A DNA stretch of 64,000 bases from Pseudomonas sp. 6D_7.1_Bac1. GTDB taxonomy: Bacteria > Pseudomonadota > Gammaproteobacteria > Pseudomonadales > Pseudomonadaceae. The stretch is taken from positions 62,001 through 126,000 of the forward strand of contig NZ_JANLNW010000072.1 in assembly GCF_025465945.1 (NCBI RefSeq), given 5' to 3'. Under the pieces are notes generated by a model, which made no database searches, was not told where the DNA came from, and saw only the letters and a list, made by a program, of their open reading frames with translations. Shown piece by piece: positions 1 to 8,694 of this stretch. Both the position numbers and the translations under genes were made by a program. How positions within the stretch are numbered: the first letter of the stretch is position 1; every line of letters begins with the position of its first letter.

Positions 1-1
1 G

Positions 2-424
2 GGCCTGGCGCGCACCGGCAACGGTCGCCGTGAGTCTTACGCGCACCTGCCGATGCCGCGCATGACCAACACATACATGCTCGGTGGCGAAAGCGATCCG
101 GCAGAAATCATTGCCTCGGTGAAGAAAGGCATCTACTGCGCCAACCTGGGCGGCGGTCAGGTCGACATCACCAGCGGCAAATTCGTGTTCTCCACCAGCG
201 AGGCGTACCTGATCGAGGACGGCAAGATTACCGCGCCGGTCAAAGGGGCAACGTTGATCGGAAACGGTCCGGAAGCCATGAGCCGGGTGTCGATGGTCGG
301 TAACGACCTGGCGCTGGACAGCGGGGTAGGGACGTGCGGCAAGGATGGTCAGTCGGTGCCGGTGGGTGTCGGCCAGCCAACCTTGAAAATCGACGCGATC
401 ACCGTGGGTGGCACGGGCGCGTAA
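2..424 (+). CDS. tldD: Metalloprotease TldD, C-terminal part (partial)
   Basis: Only the last ~140 residues are present; the reading frame is open from the window edge. TldD pairs with PmbA/TldE to form a zinc protease that degrades unfolded peptides and matures some peptide antibiotics. The fragment has the family's C-terminal hallmarks: a GNGRRESY stretch, a PRMTNTYM segment, the GGGQVDITSG turn and a glycine-rich end. The partner gene pmbA lies 0.7 kb downstream, separated only by darP on the opposite strand, which is the usual Pseudomonas arrangement. The start is outside the window. Confidence 0.95.
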   Translation, partial: GLARTGNGRRESYAHLPMPRMTNTYMLGGESDPAEIIASVKKGIYCANLGGGQVDITSGKFVFSTSEAYLIEDGKITAPVKGATLIGNGPEAMSRVSMVGNDLALDSGVGTCGKDGQSVPVGVGQPTLKIDAITVGGTGA

Positions 425-471
425 GGATGGAGCTTCGGGTGGACTGTGTGACAGCCCACCCGACACGAGGG

Positions 472-996
472 TTAACGCAGACCGCGTTGAGTCTCGTCCA
501 GCTCACGGATGTACTTGAAGATTTTTCGGCTGGAAGCAGGAGGCTTGCTTTGTGCAAGTTCATGCTGAGCCTGACGGATCATGGAGCGCAGTTGCTGGCG
601 ATCCGCGTCCGGGTAGTCGACGACGAACTTTTCCAGTACGGCATCGTCGCCGGCGATCAAGCGATCGCGCCAGCGTTCCAGACCGTGGAAACGTTCGTTG
701 TACTGGCGAGTGGAGGCATCGAGTTGGTCCAGCAGCGACAGAATGGCGCTGGTGTCCTGATCGCGCATCAGCTTGCCGATGAACATGAGGTGCCGTTTAC
801 GCGCGATGTTCGCGGTGTGCTTGGGTGCATCGGCCAGAGCCCGGCGCAAAGCGTCGGACAACGGCAGTTTTGCCAGCAAGTCAGGCTTGAGTGTTGTAAG
901 GCGCTCGCCAAGGTCAACCAGAGCATGCAGCTCGCGTTTGACCTGGGTTTTGCTTTTTTCTCCCCCGTCGAGGGAGTCGTCGTAAGAATCAACCAT
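472..996 (-). CDS. darP: Ribosome biogenesis factor DarP (YjgA/DUF615)
   Basis: A 174-residue, charged, helical, cytoplasmic protein of the DUF615/YjgA family, which associates with late pre-50S ribosomal particles. Family features include the EKSKTQVKRELHAL segment near the N-terminus, the conserved IARKRHLMFIGKLMR block and the C-terminal KIFKYIREL. I chose the ATG at 996; an upstream in-frame TTG would add five residues, but neither has a strong ribosome site. It lies between tldD and pmbA and converges with tldD, as in other Pseudomonas. Function comes from family knowledge. Confidence 0.92.
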   Translation of the reverse strand: MVDSYDDSLDGGEKSKTQVKRELHALVDLGERLTTLKPDLLAKLPLSDALRRALADAPKHTANIARKRHLMFIGKLMRDQDTSAILSLLDQLDASTRQYNERFHGLERWRDRLIAGDDAVLEKFVVDYPDADRQQLRSMIRQAQHELAQSKPPASSRKIFKYIRELDETQRGLR

Positions 997-1104
997 GGTG
1001 GCAGTCCGCAAAGAAACGCCGCCATGATAACCAGTCGGGGGCCGCTTGTCCGGCCCGGTCGCTCGATGACCTTAACCGAAAGCAGAATTTGAGTGGAGAA
1101 CAGC

Positions 1105-2451
1105 ATGAGTGCAGTTGAAAGCGTCGGCCCACAAGCGTTGCCGGCACTGCAAGAGCAAGTCGAGCAGATCATTGCCGAAGCCAGGCGTCAGGGCGCCAGT
1201 GCCTGCGAAGTGGCTGTGTCTCTGGAGCAGGGCCTGTCGACCTCGGTGCGTCAGCGGGAAGTCGAAACCGTTGAGTTCAACCGTGATCAGGGTTTTGGCA
1301 TCACCTTGTATGTTGGCCAGCGCAAAGGTTCGGCCAGCACCTCGGCCAGTGGCCCCGAGGCCATTCGCGAAACCGTTGCCGCCGCGCTGGCCATCGCCAA
1401 GCACACCTCCGAAGACGAACACTCGGGCCTGGCCGACGCCGCACTGATGGCCAAGGACTTGCCGGACTTTGACCTGTTCCATGAATGGGACATCACCCCT
1501 GAGCAAGCAATCGAGCAGGCGCTGGCCTGTGAAGCGGCGGCGTTTGCTACCGACAGCCGGATCAAGAACGCCGATGGCACCACCTTGAGCACTCACCAGG
1601 GCTGCCGCGTGTACGGCAACAGCCATGGTTTTATCGGTGGATACGCGTCGACACGTCACAGCCTGAGCTGCGTGATGATTGCCGAAGCTGACGGCCAGAT
1701 GCAGCGCGACTATTGGTATGACGTCAATCGCCAGGGCAACTTGCTGGCCGATCCGGCGAGCATCGGCCAACGCGCGGCGCAACGGGCGGCCAGCCGTCTG
1801 GGCGCACGCCCGGTGCCGACCTGCGAAGTGCCGGTGCTGTTTTCCGCAGAATTGGCGGGCGGTTTGTTCGGCAGTTTCCTGGGAGCAATTTCCGGCGGCA
1901 ACCTGTACCGCAAATCCTCGTTCCTGGAAGGCGCGCTGGGTCAAAAGCTGTTCCCTGAATGGCTGACTATCGATGAGCGTCCACACCTGATGCGCGCCAT
2001 GGGCAGTTCAGCGTTCGATGGCGATGGCCTGGCGACTTATGCCAAGCCGTTTGTCGAGAACGGTGAGTTGGTGTCTTACGTGCTGGGTACTTATTCCGGC
2101 CGCAAGCTCGGCATGCCGAGCACCGCCAACGCCGGTGGCGTGCACAACCTGTTTGTCACCCACGGCGATGAAGACCAGGCGGCGCTGCTGCGGCGCATGG
2201 GACGCGGCTTGCTGGTGACCGAATTGATGGGCCAGGGCTTGAACATGGTCACCGGCGACTACTCTCGCGGCGCGGCGGGTTTCTGGGTCGAAAACGGTGA
2301 AATCCAGTTCGCGGTCCAGGAAGTGACCATCGCCGGCAACATGCGCGACATGTTCAAGCAGATCGTTGCGGTGGGTAATGACCTGGAACTGCGCAGCAAC
2401 ATTCGAACGGGTTCGGTGTTGATCGAGCGTATGACAGTGGCGGGTAGCTAA
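1105..2451 (+). CDS. pmbA: Metalloprotease PmbA/TldE
   Basis: A 448-residue TldD/PmbA-family protein and the non-metal-binding partner subunit of TldD. Visible landmarks are the N-terminal SLEQGLSTSVRQREVETVEFNRD strand region, the central YWYDVNR segment and the C-terminal run SGRKLGMPSTANAGG followed by GLLVTELMGQG, typical of PmbA. The ATG at 1105 is preceded by GGAG at a good distance; a GTG at 1093 in the same frame is less likely. The gene ends just before a strong terminator hairpin at 2474-2500. Confidence 0.95.
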   Translation: MSAVESVGPQALPALQEQVEQIIAEARRQGASACEVAVSLEQGLSTSVRQREVETVEFNRDQGFGITLYVGQRKGSASTSASGPEAIRETVAAALAIAKHTSEDEHSGLADAALMAKDLPDFDLFHEWDITPEQAIEQALACEAAAFATDSRIKNADGTTLSTHQGCRVYGNSHGFIGGYASTRHSLSCVMIAEADGQMQRDYWYDVNRQGNLLADPASIGQRAAQRAASRLGARPVPTCEVPVLFSAELAGGLFGSFLGAISGGNLYRKSSFLEGALGQKLFPEWLTIDERPHLMRAMGSSAFDGDGLATYAKPFVENGELVSYVLGTYSGRKLGMPSTANAGGVHNLFVTHGDEDQAALLRRMGRGLLVTELMGQGLNMVTGDYSRGAAGFWVENGEIQFAVQEVTIAGNMRDMFKQIVAVGNDLELRSNIRTGSVLIERMTVAGS

Positions 2452-2473
2452 ACCCTTACTGTTAAGCAAAAAA

Positions 2474-2505
2474 AGCGCGCCCCCCCATGGGGGGCGCGCT
2501 TTTTT
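2474..2505 (+). terminator. Bidirectional intrinsic terminator after pmbA
   Basis: A G/C-only hairpin (AGCGCGCCCCCC, loop centred on AT, matching right arm) is flanked by an A run on the left and a T run on the right. It can therefore end both pmbA on the plus strand and the rpoN-ptsO operon arriving on the minus strand. Confidence 0.85.
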
Positions 2506-2520
2506 ATTGCCTGACACAAG

Positions 2521-2625
2521 CCCTGTGGCGAGGGAGTTTGCTCCCGCTGGACTGCGTAGCAGTCCCCTTCTTTTGTGAAGAGAGGGGCCGCTTCGCGACC
2601 CAACGGGGGCAAGCCCCCTCGCCAG
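2521..2625. repeat. REP-like palindromic element
   Basis: GGCGAGGGAGTTTGCTCCCGC at the left, and GGGGGCAAGCCCCCTCGCC at the right, are each imperfect palindromes and together form a larger inverted pair around ACTGCGTAGCAGTCC and GGGGCCGCTTCGCGACCC mini-hairpins. This is a Pseudomonas REP-type element of a different family from the GTGGGAGCGAGCC copies seen elsewhere in the window. It has no coding potential. Confidence 0.7.
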
Positions 2626-2637
2626 AAGGTTATGTGT

Positions 2638-2916
2638 TTACTCGCCTTCGCCGAAATAGTTGTTGATCAGCTCTTTCAACGCATCCAGCGCCTCCTGAGC
2701 TTGATCACCTTCTGCGTTAAGGTGGATCGTCGTTCCCTTGCCGGCGGCCAGCATCATCATGGACATGATGCTCTTGCCATCGACCATCTTGTTCACATCG
2801 GGGGTGCGGCCCACTCTGATCTCACAGGGAAACTCCGCAGCTTTGCCCACGAATTTGGCGGAAGCGCGGGCATGCAGGCCCAGTTTGTTGATGATTTCAA
2901 TTTCCAGAGCGGGCAT
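2638..2916 (-). CDS. ptsO: Phosphocarrier protein NPr (HPr family) of the nitrogen PTS
   Basis: A 92-residue HPr-fold protein that carries phosphate from PtsP (EI-Ntr) to PtsN in the regulatory nitrogen phosphotransferase system. The phospho-acceptor His15 sits in the canonical LGLHARA motif, and the second HPr signature GKSIMSMMML follows at residues 47-56. It is the last gene of the rpoN-hpf-ptsN-rapZ-ptsO cluster, 15 bases after the rapZ stop. A REP element and the shared terminator follow it. Confidence 0.97.
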   Translation of the reverse strand: MPALEIEIINKLGLHARASAKFVGKAAEFPCEIRVGRTPDVNKMVDGKSIMSMMMLAAGKGTTIHLNAEGDQAQEALDALKELINNYFGEGE

Positions 2917-2931
2917 CGCGGTGTGAATCCT

Positions 2932-3789
2932 TTAGCTAAGGTCGCGGTGGCGAACCTGGACGTTCTTCAGGGATTGTTGCAGGACTTGGCCCAGGCGTTC
3001 GGTCAGGTAGACGGAGCGGTGATGCCCGCCGGTGCAGCCAATGGCGATTGTGACGTAAGCGCGGTTGCTGGCGGCAAAGCGCGGCAGCCATTTGAGCAAG
3101 TAGGTGGAGATGTCCTGGAACATCTCTTCGACATCAGGTTGAGCGGCCAGGTACTCGGCCACTGGCTGGTCCAGTCCGGACTGTGTGCGTAGCTCCGGTT
3201 TCCAGTACGGATTCGGCAAGCAACGTACGTCAAACACCAGGTCGGCATCGACCGGCATCCCCCGTTTGAAGCCGAAGGACTCCACCAGAAACGCAGTGCC
3301 CGGCTCTGGCTGGTTCAGGAGGCGCAACTTGATGGTGTCGCGCAGCTGATACAGGTTCAGATTGGTGGTGTTGACCTTGAGGTCGGCCAGATCGGCAATC
3401 GGCCCCAGTAGATTGGTCTCGTCATCGATGGCTTCGGCCAGCGAGCGGTTGGCGTTGCTCAGCGGGTGGCGGCGACGGGTTTCCGAGAAGCGCTTGAGCA
3501 GGGTTTCTTCGTCGGCGTCCAGATACAGCACATCGCATTGAATGTGCCGACTGCGCACTTCTTCCAGCAGTTCCGGGAAGCGTGACAGGTGGCTGGGCAG
3601 GTTACGCGCATCGATGGAAACCGCGACCAGCGGTTGCGCCAGTTCGGTGTGAATCAGTGCACGCTCGGCCAATTCCGGTAACAGGCCGGCCGGGAGGTTG
3701 TCGATGCAGTAGTAGCCGCTGTCCTCCAGTACATCGAGGGCAGTGCTTTTACCTGAGCCAGAGCGGCCGCTGACGATGATCAAGCGCAT
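2932..3789 (-). CDS. rapZ: RNase adapter protein RapZ (nucleotide-binding)
   Basis: A 285-residue P-loop protein of the YvcJ/RapZ family. In enterobacteria it guides RNase E to the small RNA GlmZ and so controls amino-sugar synthesis; the RNA partner in Pseudomonas is not evident here. The Walker A motif GRSGSGKS is at residues 8-15 and the family's C-terminal signature GCTGGHHRSV is intact. It lies two bases after ptsN and just before ptsO, so it is probably co-transcribed with the nitrogen PTS genes. Confidence 0.96.
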   Translation of the reverse strand: MRLIIVSGRSGSGKSTALDVLEDSGYYCIDNLPAGLLPELAERALIHTELAQPLVAVSIDARNLPSHLSRFPELLEEVRSRHIQCDVLYLDADEETLLKRFSETRRRHPLSNANRSLAEAIDDETNLLGPIADLADLKVNTTNLNLYQLRDTIKLRLLNQPEPGTAFLVESFGFKRGMPVDADLVFDVRCLPNPYWKPELRTQSGLDQPVAEYLAAQPDVEEMFQDISTYLLKWLPRFAASNRAYVTIAIGCTGGHHRSVYLTERLGQVLQQSLKNVQVRHRDLS

Positions 3790-3791
3790 GG

Positions 3792-4256
3792 TTAGTGACC
3801 GTTCTGCTCGTCGAGGACAACCTGATACAAGGCTTCATTGCTTTTTGCGCTGCGCAGGCGATCGCGGACTTCTTTGCGATCCAGCATGCTGGCGATCTGG
3901 CGGAGCAGTTCCAGGTGCGCATCGGTAGCGGCTTGCGGGACCAGCAAAACGAACAGCAGGTCGACCGGAGCACCGTCGATGGCGTCGAAATCTATAGGGG
4001 CATCCAGGTGCATCAAGGCGCTAATGGGCGACTCGCAACCTTTGAGGCGGCAGTGGGGGATAGCGATGCCGTTGCCAAAACCGGTAGAACCGAGTTTTTC
4101 ACGGGCAATCAGGCTCTCGAAGACGTCCTGCATGGCCAGGCTCGGCACTTCGCGGGCGATCAGGTTGGCAATTTGTTCGAGGGCTTTCTTTTTACTGCCG
4201 CCCGGCACGTTCACCAAAGAACGGCCGGGGGTCAGGATGTTTTCAAGTCGGATCAT
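3792..4256 (-). CDS. ptsN: Nitrogen regulatory EIIA-Ntr protein PtsN
   Basis: A 154-residue EIIA (mannitol/fructose type) domain, the terminal phospho-acceptor of the nitrogen PTS, which influences sigma-54 promoters, potassium transport and carbon storage. The active-site His68 lies in GNGIAIPHCR, as in known PtsN. It sits between hpf and rapZ with gaps of 12 and 2 bases, consistent with one transcript. The start ATGATTCGACTTG has no competing upstream start. Confidence 0.97.
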   Translation of the reverse strand: MIRLENILTPGRSLVNVPGGSKKKALEQIANLIAREVPSLAMQDVFESLIAREKLGSTGFGNGIAIPHCRLKGCESPISALMHLDAPIDFDAIDGAPVDLLFVLLVPQAATDAHLELLRQIASMLDRKEVRDRLRSAKSNEALYQVVLDEQNGH

Positions 4257-4268
4257 GGGTTGGGAGTG

Positions 4269-4577
4269 TTAACGACCGGTTGCGCCCTGGAGGACACTTT
4301 GGGTCTTTTCCTTATGCTTTTTGAGTTGGCGATCCAGTTTGTCGGTGAGTGAGTCGATCGCCGCATACATGTCTTCATGTTCGGCGTTGGCGACCACTTC
4401 ACTACCGGGAATATGCAGGGTGGCTTCGATTTTCTGCTTCAACTTTTCGACGGTCATCGTGACCTGCACGTTGGTGATCTTGTCGAAATGCCGCTCTAAT
4501 CGTTCGAGTTTTTCCCCGATGTAGGCGCGCAGGGGTTCGGTCACTTCCAGTTGGTGTCCACTGATGTTGACTTGCAT
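4269..4577 (-). CDS. hpf: Ribosome hibernation promoting factor (short form)
   Basis: A 102-residue protein of the HPF/YfiA family, which binds 30S subunits and promotes inactive 100S ribosomes in stationary phase. The fold is recognisable from MQVNISGHQLEV at the N-terminus, the LERHFDKITN helix region and the HEDMYAAIDSLTDKLDRQL helix near the C-terminus. The ATG at 4577 has a clear AAGGAG site, so the upstream in-frame extension is rejected. It lacks the C-terminal dimerisation domain of long HPF and follows rpoN directly, as is usual in Gammaproteobacteria. Confidence 0.96.
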   Translation of the reverse strand: MQVNISGHQLEVTEPLRAYIGEKLERLERHFDKITNVQVTMTVEKLKQKIEATLHIPGSEVVANAEHEDMYAAIDSLTDKLDRQLKKHKEKTQSVLQGATGR

Positions 4578-4655
4578 ACAGCTTCTCCTTCGTTGCCAGT
4601 GCATAAGACGGCAGGTTGGCAAACCTGCCGCTGGAACGCTGTAACGTGGTCCTGT

Positions 4656-6149
4656 CTACATCAACCGCTTCCGCTCGCTGGAGGGCGCAATCCCGAGGGA
4701 TTCCCGGTATTTGGCGACGGTACGACGGGCCACCTGAATGCCTTGTGCCTCCAGTAAACCAGCGATCTTGCTGTCACTCAACGGCTTTTTCTGATTTTCC
4801 GCGGCAACCAGTTTTTTGATGATCGCGCGGATCGCTGTGGACGAGCATTCACCGCCTTCAGAGGTGCTGACGTGGCTGGAGAAAAAGTATTTCAGCTCAT
4901 AGATACCACGTGGGGTATGCATGAATTTTTGCGTGGTCACCCGTGAAATTGTCGACTCGTGCATGCCGACCGCTTCGGCGATGTCATGCAGGACCAGCGG
5001 CTTCATCGCCTCATCGCCGTACTCAAGGAAGCCGCGCTGGTGCTCGACGATCTGGGTCGCGACTTTCATCAGGGTTTCGTTGCGGCTTTGCAGGCTCTTG
5101 ATGAACCAGCGTGCTTCCTGCAATTGATTGCGCATGAAGGTGTTGTCGGCGCTGGTGTCGGCGCGACGGACGAAACCGGCGTATTGCGGGTTGACGCGCA
5201 GACGCGGAACCGACTCCTGGTTCAACTCCACCAGCCAGCGTTCGTTGTCTTTGCGCACGATGACGTCGGGAACCACGTATTCGGCTTCGCTGGACTCGAT
5301 TTGCGAGCCCGGACGCGGATTGAGGCTCTGTACCAGCTCGATGACCTGGCGCAGTTCATCTTCCTTGAGCTTCATGCGGCGCATCAGCTGGCTGTAGTCG
5401 CGGCTGCCCAGCAGGTCGATGTAATCGATGACAAGGCGCTTGGCCTCGGCCAGCCAAGGGGTCTTGGCGGGTAACTGGCGCAGTTGCAGCAACAGGCATT
5501 CGCCAAGGTTGCGTGCGCCGATGCCGGCCGGCTCGAATTGCTGGATGCGATGCAGGACGGCTTCGATCTCGTCGAGCTCGATGTCCAGTTCCGGATCGAA
5601 GGCTTCGAGGATTTCCTCAAGGGTTTCGTCCAGGTAGCCCTGGTTATTGATGCAGTCGATCAGGGTGACGGCGATCAGCCGGTCGGTGTCGGACATCGGC
5701 GCCAGGTTCAGTTGCCAGAGCAGATGGCTCTGCAGGCTTTCGCCGGCGGAGGTACGAGTGGTGAAGTCCCATTCGTCGTCATCGTTGCTTGGCAGGTTGC
5801 TGGCGCTGGTCTGGTAAACGTCTTCCCAGGCGGTGTCGACCGGCAGTTCGTTAGGGATGCGCTCGTTCCATTCGCCTTCCTCGAGGTTATCCACCGTGGG
5901 GGCGGTTTCCTGGTAGGAGGGCTCCTGGATATCGGTGTTGGGTTTCTGCTCGATGTTGTCCGCCATCGGGTCGGCGTTATCGAAGTCGTCGCCTTCTTCC
6001 TGGCGTTCGAGCATTGGATTGGACTCCAATGCCTCCTGGATTTCCTGTTGCAGGTCCAGGGTCGACAATTGGAGCAGGCGGATGGCCTGTTGCAGCTGCG
6101 GTGTCATCGTCAGCTGCTGGCCCATTCTCAAGACTAGCGATGGTTTCAT
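4656..6149 (-). CDS. rpoN: RNA polymerase sigma-54 factor RpoN
   Basis: A 497-residue sigma-54. Region I (residues 1-50) is the Gln/Leu-rich activator-interacting segment, the acidic region II spans roughly 50-115, the core-binding domain follows, and the invariant RpoN box ARRTVAKYRE is at residues 474-483 close to the C-terminus. It directs nitrogen, flagellar and many catabolic promoters together with enhancer-binding proteins. It is the first gene of the cluster rpoN-hpf-ptsN-rapZ-ptsO, which couples sigma-54 to the nitrogen PTS. Confidence 0.98.
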   Translation of the reverse strand: MKPSLVLRMGQQLTMTPQLQQAIRLLQLSTLDLQQEIQEALESNPMLERQEEGDDFDNADPMADNIEQKPNTDIQEPSYQETAPTVDNLEEGEWNERIPNELPVDTAWEDVYQTSASNLPSNDDDEWDFTTRTSAGESLQSHLLWQLNLAPMSDTDRLIAVTLIDCINNQGYLDETLEEILEAFDPELDIELDEIEAVLHRIQQFEPAGIGARNLGECLLLQLRQLPAKTPWLAEAKRLVIDYIDLLGSRDYSQLMRRMKLKEDELRQVIELVQSLNPRPGSQIESSEAEYVVPDVIVRKDNERWLVELNQESVPRLRVNPQYAGFVRRADTSADNTFMRNQLQEARWFIKSLQSRNETLMKVATQIVEHQRGFLEYGDEAMKPLVLHDIAEAVGMHESTISRVTTQKFMHTPRGIYELKYFFSSHVSTSEGGECSSTAIRAIIKKLVAAENQKKPLSDSKIAGLLEAQGIQVARRTVAKYRESLGIAPSSERKRLM

Positions 6150-6298
6150 GGCAGGGGCTTAACACCTTATTCGCCGGCGCACATGCGCCATCCACTACAG
6201 GGCGCCGGAGCGCCAAACATAAGCAAATTATATGCCTGAAACTGAAGTGTTTGCCTAGAGCGCTGTAACAATAAATACGTATAGTTTTTTATTGGGGT

Positions 6299-6334
6299 AA
6301 GCGCTCCGGCGACTGACCAAACGCCTCAGTGCTT
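6299..6334 (-). terminator. Possible terminator hairpin after lptB
   Basis: An imperfect stem (AAGCGCT with AGTGCTT, then GGCG with CGCC inside) overlaps the lptB stop codon and is followed on the minus strand, after a few bases, by an AATAAAAAAC stretch rather than a clean T run. It is therefore only a weak terminator candidate. The rest of 6150-6298 must carry the rpoN promoter, but I cannot fix its -35/-10. Confidence 0.3.
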
Positions 6335-7058
6335 ACAGGCGGAACTCATGGCCCAGGTACACTTCCTTCACCAGGTCGTTGGCCAAAATGGTTTCGGCGT
6401 CGCCTTCGGCGATCAGTTGACCGTCGTTGACGATGTAAGCGGTTTCGCAGATATCAAGGGTTTCGCGGACGTTGTGGTCCGTGATCAGCACGCCGATGCC
6501 CTTGGCCTTGAGGTGATGAATGATCTGCTTGATGTCGCCCACCGAAATCGGGTCCACGCCGGCGAAAGGTTCGTCGAGCAGGATGAATTTCGGTGCCGTG
6601 GCCAGGGCGCGAGCGATTTCCACGCGGCGACGTTCGCCACCGGAAAGGCTCATGCCGAGGTTTTCGCGGATGTGGTTGATGTGGAATTCCTGCAGCAGGC
6701 TTTCCAGCTCCTGGCGACGACCGGCCTTGTCGAGTTCCTTGCGGGTCTCGAGGATGGCCATGATGTTGTCGGCAACCGAGAGTTTGCGGAAGATCGACGC
6801 TTCTTGCGGCAGATAGCCGATACCTGCCCGTGCACGACCGTGCATCGGCTGGTGGCTGACGTCCAGGTCGTCGATCAGTACGCGCCCCTGATCGGCCTGG
6901 ACCAGACCCACGATCATGTAGAAGCAGGTGGTCTTGCCGGCGCCGTTCGGGCCAAGCAGGCCGACGATCTGGCCGCTGTCGATCGACAGGCTGACGTCAC
7001 GCACGACCTGGCGGCTCTTGTAGCTCTTGGCCAGATGCTGGGCTTTCAGAGTAGCCAT
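6333..7058 (-). CDS. lptB: LPS export ABC transporter ATPase LptB
   Basis: A 241-residue ABC ATPase that powers LPS extraction from the inner membrane by LptFG. Walker A GPNGAGKT is at 36-43, the signature LSGGERRR at 138-145, Walker B ILLDEP at 159-164 and the switch His at 195. The HINHIRENLGMSLSGGERRR context is diagnostic for LptB. It overlaps the lptA stop by one base, closing the kdsD-kdsC-lptC-lptA-lptB operon. Confidence 0.97.
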   Translation of the reverse strand: MATLKAQHLAKSYKSRQVVRDVSLSIDSGQIVGLLGPNGAGKTTCFYMIVGLVQADQGRVLIDDLDVSHQPMHGRARAGIGYLPQEASIFRKLSVADNIMAILETRKELDKAGRRQELESLLQEFHINHIRENLGMSLSGGERRRVEIARALATAPKFILLDEPFAGVDPISVGDIKQIIHHLKAKGIGVLITDHNVRETLDICETAYIVNDGQLIAEGDAETILANDLVKEVYLGHEFRL

Positions 7059-7603
7059 TACTGGGCCTTCTGCTGGTCGGTTTTCTGCTTCGGCTGGATG
7101 ACCATGTCGATGCGTGGGCGCGGTGCGGTGATGGCGCTACCGTTGGCGCGACCGGCCTGGGCGATCTGCTTCACCGTGTCATAGACGATTTTCTCGCCTT
7201 CGGTGGTGTTGCCGTCGTTGATGACCTTGGCCTTGTCGATCAAGATGATGCGGTTTTGCGCAGCATGGTACTGGATGGTTACGCCATAGCCTTTGACCGG
7301 CTGTGGATCGCCAACTTTCTGCAACTGCTCGAAATACGCCAGGTTGCCCACCGAGGTCACCACGTCGATGGCGCCATCCTTGGTGCGAGTGATCGTCACG
7401 GTGTTGCCGGTGATTTTCATCGAACCCTGGGTAATGATCACGTCACCTTTGTAGGTGGCGATGCCTTGTTTGTCATCCAGCTGAGCGTCGTTGGCCTGAA
7501 TGCGAATAGGTTGCTCGCTATCGTTCGGCAGAGCCCAGGCGCTCACGCTTCCCAGTGCTGCGCCCAGACTGAGCAAAATAGGGAGAGTTTTAACGAGCCT
7601 CAT
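7058..7603 (-). CDS. lptA: Periplasmic LPS transport protein LptA
   Basis: A 181-residue protein with a signal peptide (predicted cut after A-W-A at 22-24) and an OstA/LptA beta-jellyroll domain that forms the periplasmic bridge carrying LPS from LptC to LptD. Family blocks visible are PIRIQANDAQLDDKQGIATYKGDV and the ITGNTVTITR strand. The C-terminal ~30 residues are basic and Gln-rich and probably disordered. It overlaps lptC by 14 bases and touches lptB. Confidence 0.95.
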   Translation of the reverse strand: MRLVKTLPILLSLGAALGSVSAWALPNDSEQPIRIQANDAQLDDKQGIATYKGDVIITQGSMKITGNTVTITRTKDGAIDVVTSVGNLAYFEQLQKVGDPQPVKGYGVTIQYHAAQNRIILIDKAKVINDGNTTEGEKIVYDTVKQIAQAGRANGSAITAPRPRIDMVIQPKQKTDQQKAQ

Positions 7604-8162
7604 ACTGTCCTCTTACGTTCGATAGCAGGTGTATCCTGCTGTCTTTCAAATACGCTTTCATTCCGTTACCCGTCGATACACCACCAGCGCCGTCGATTCT
7701 AACGGCTTGCTCGGTCTGCGCATATTGCTGCTGCGGGAATACAGTCATACGACTGCTGGTAATAAGCATCGGGCGGTCCTTCTCGTCTGTACGTGCAACA
7801 CGTACCGAGTCGATCAACTCAACTTCAGTGCCGCCCGAATTGACCTCGCCACGTTCGCTCTGGACGTGCCAGGGGAAAGTGGTGCCCCGATACATATTCA
7901 GGTCGGGCTTGGTCAGCAGGGTGATGTCGCTGGCTTTGAGATGCTCGACCTTGTCGGACGTCATGTCGTACTGCAATTTGCCATCGGGCATGTACTGCAC
8001 GCTGTGGGCGTTGATGGCGTAATAGTCGATCTGGCTCTCGTCGACGTGCACTACCGGCTTGTCGAGGAAGCGTTCCGGGCTGATGTTCCAGTAGCCAACG
8101 GCCGCGAACAGTGCGGCTATGACCCCGAAGAACAGTATGTTGCGAATCTTTTTGCTCAACAT
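7590..8162 (-). CDS. lptC: LPS export protein LptC
   Basis: A 190-residue bitopic inner-membrane protein: one transmembrane helix at about 8-24, then a periplasmic LptA-like domain that receives LPS from LptB2FG. The ATG at 8162 (MLSKKIRN) follows the kdsC stop by seven bases; a longer form starting upstream would overlap kdsC and lacks support. Neighbours kdsC and lptA make the assignment firm. Confidence 0.95.
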   Translation of the reverse strand: MLSKKIRNILFFGVIAALFAAVGYWNISPERFLDKPVVHVDESQIDYYAINAHSVQYMPDGKLQYDMTSDKVEHLKASDITLLTKPDLNMYRGTTFPWHVQSERGEVNSGGTEVELIDSVRVARTDEKDRPMLITSSRMTVFPQQQYAQTEQAVRIDGAGGVSTGNGMKAYLKDSRIHLLSNVRGQYEAR

Positions 8163-8169
8163 GAGTGGC

Positions 8170-8694
8170 TCACAGGTACGCGGCGTTAGCCGCTTCAAGG
8201 TTGCCCTGGGCGCGCAGGATCAGCTCGCAGAACTCGCGAGCAGCGCCTTCGCCGCCACGAGCCTGAGTGATGCCGTGAGCATGTTCGCGGACGAAGCTGG
8301 CGGCGCTGGCCACGGCCATGCCCAGGCCGACGCGGCGAATCACCGGCAGATCCGGCAGGTCGTCGCCCAGGTAGGCAACCTGCTCATAGCTTAGGCCCAG
8401 CTGCGCCAGAAGCTCGTCGAGCACGACCAGTTTGTCTTCGCGGCCCTGATAGAGGTGAGGAATGCCCAGGTTTTTGGCTCGTCGCTCGACCACCGGGGTC
8501 TTGCGTCCGCTGATGATGGCAGTCGTCACGCCGGAGGCCATCAGCATCTTGATGCCCTGGCCGTCGAGGGTGTTGAACGTCTTGAATTCGCTGCCGTCCT
8601 CGAGGAAGTACAGGCGACCGTCGGTCAGCACGCCATCGACGTCAAAAACCGCCAGTTTGATGTTTTTGCCGCGTTGCAGCAGGTCCGAGCTCAT
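8170..8694 (-). CDS. kdsC: 3-deoxy-D-manno-octulosonate 8-phosphate phosphatase KdsC
   Basis: A 174-residue HAD-superfamily phosphatase that makes Kdo from Kdo-8-phosphate for the LPS core. The nucleophile and acid/base Asp18 and Asp20 are in FDVDGVLTDG, motif II Ser is in AIISGRKTP, and motif III is in YLGDDLPDLP. It is a C0-type, single-domain HAD protein of normal length. Its start overlaps the kdsD stop by one base, which indicates translational coupling. Confidence 0.97.
   Translation of the reverse strand: MSSDLLQRGKNIKLAVFDVDGVLTDGRLYFLEDGSEFKTFNTLDGQGIKMLMASGVTTAIISGRKTPVVERRAKNLGIPHLYQGREDKLVVLDELLAQLGLSYEQVAYLGDDLPDLPVIRRVGLGMAVASAASFVREHAHGITQARGGEGAAREFCELILRAQGNLEAANAAYL

Noticed and set aside
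1072..1986. Long minus-strand frame antisense to pmbA (and similar long antisense frames over rpoN, hisD, trpS and lpoA)
   Set aside because: These are shadows of high-GC codon bias on the opposite strand, without ribosome sites or recognisable domains.
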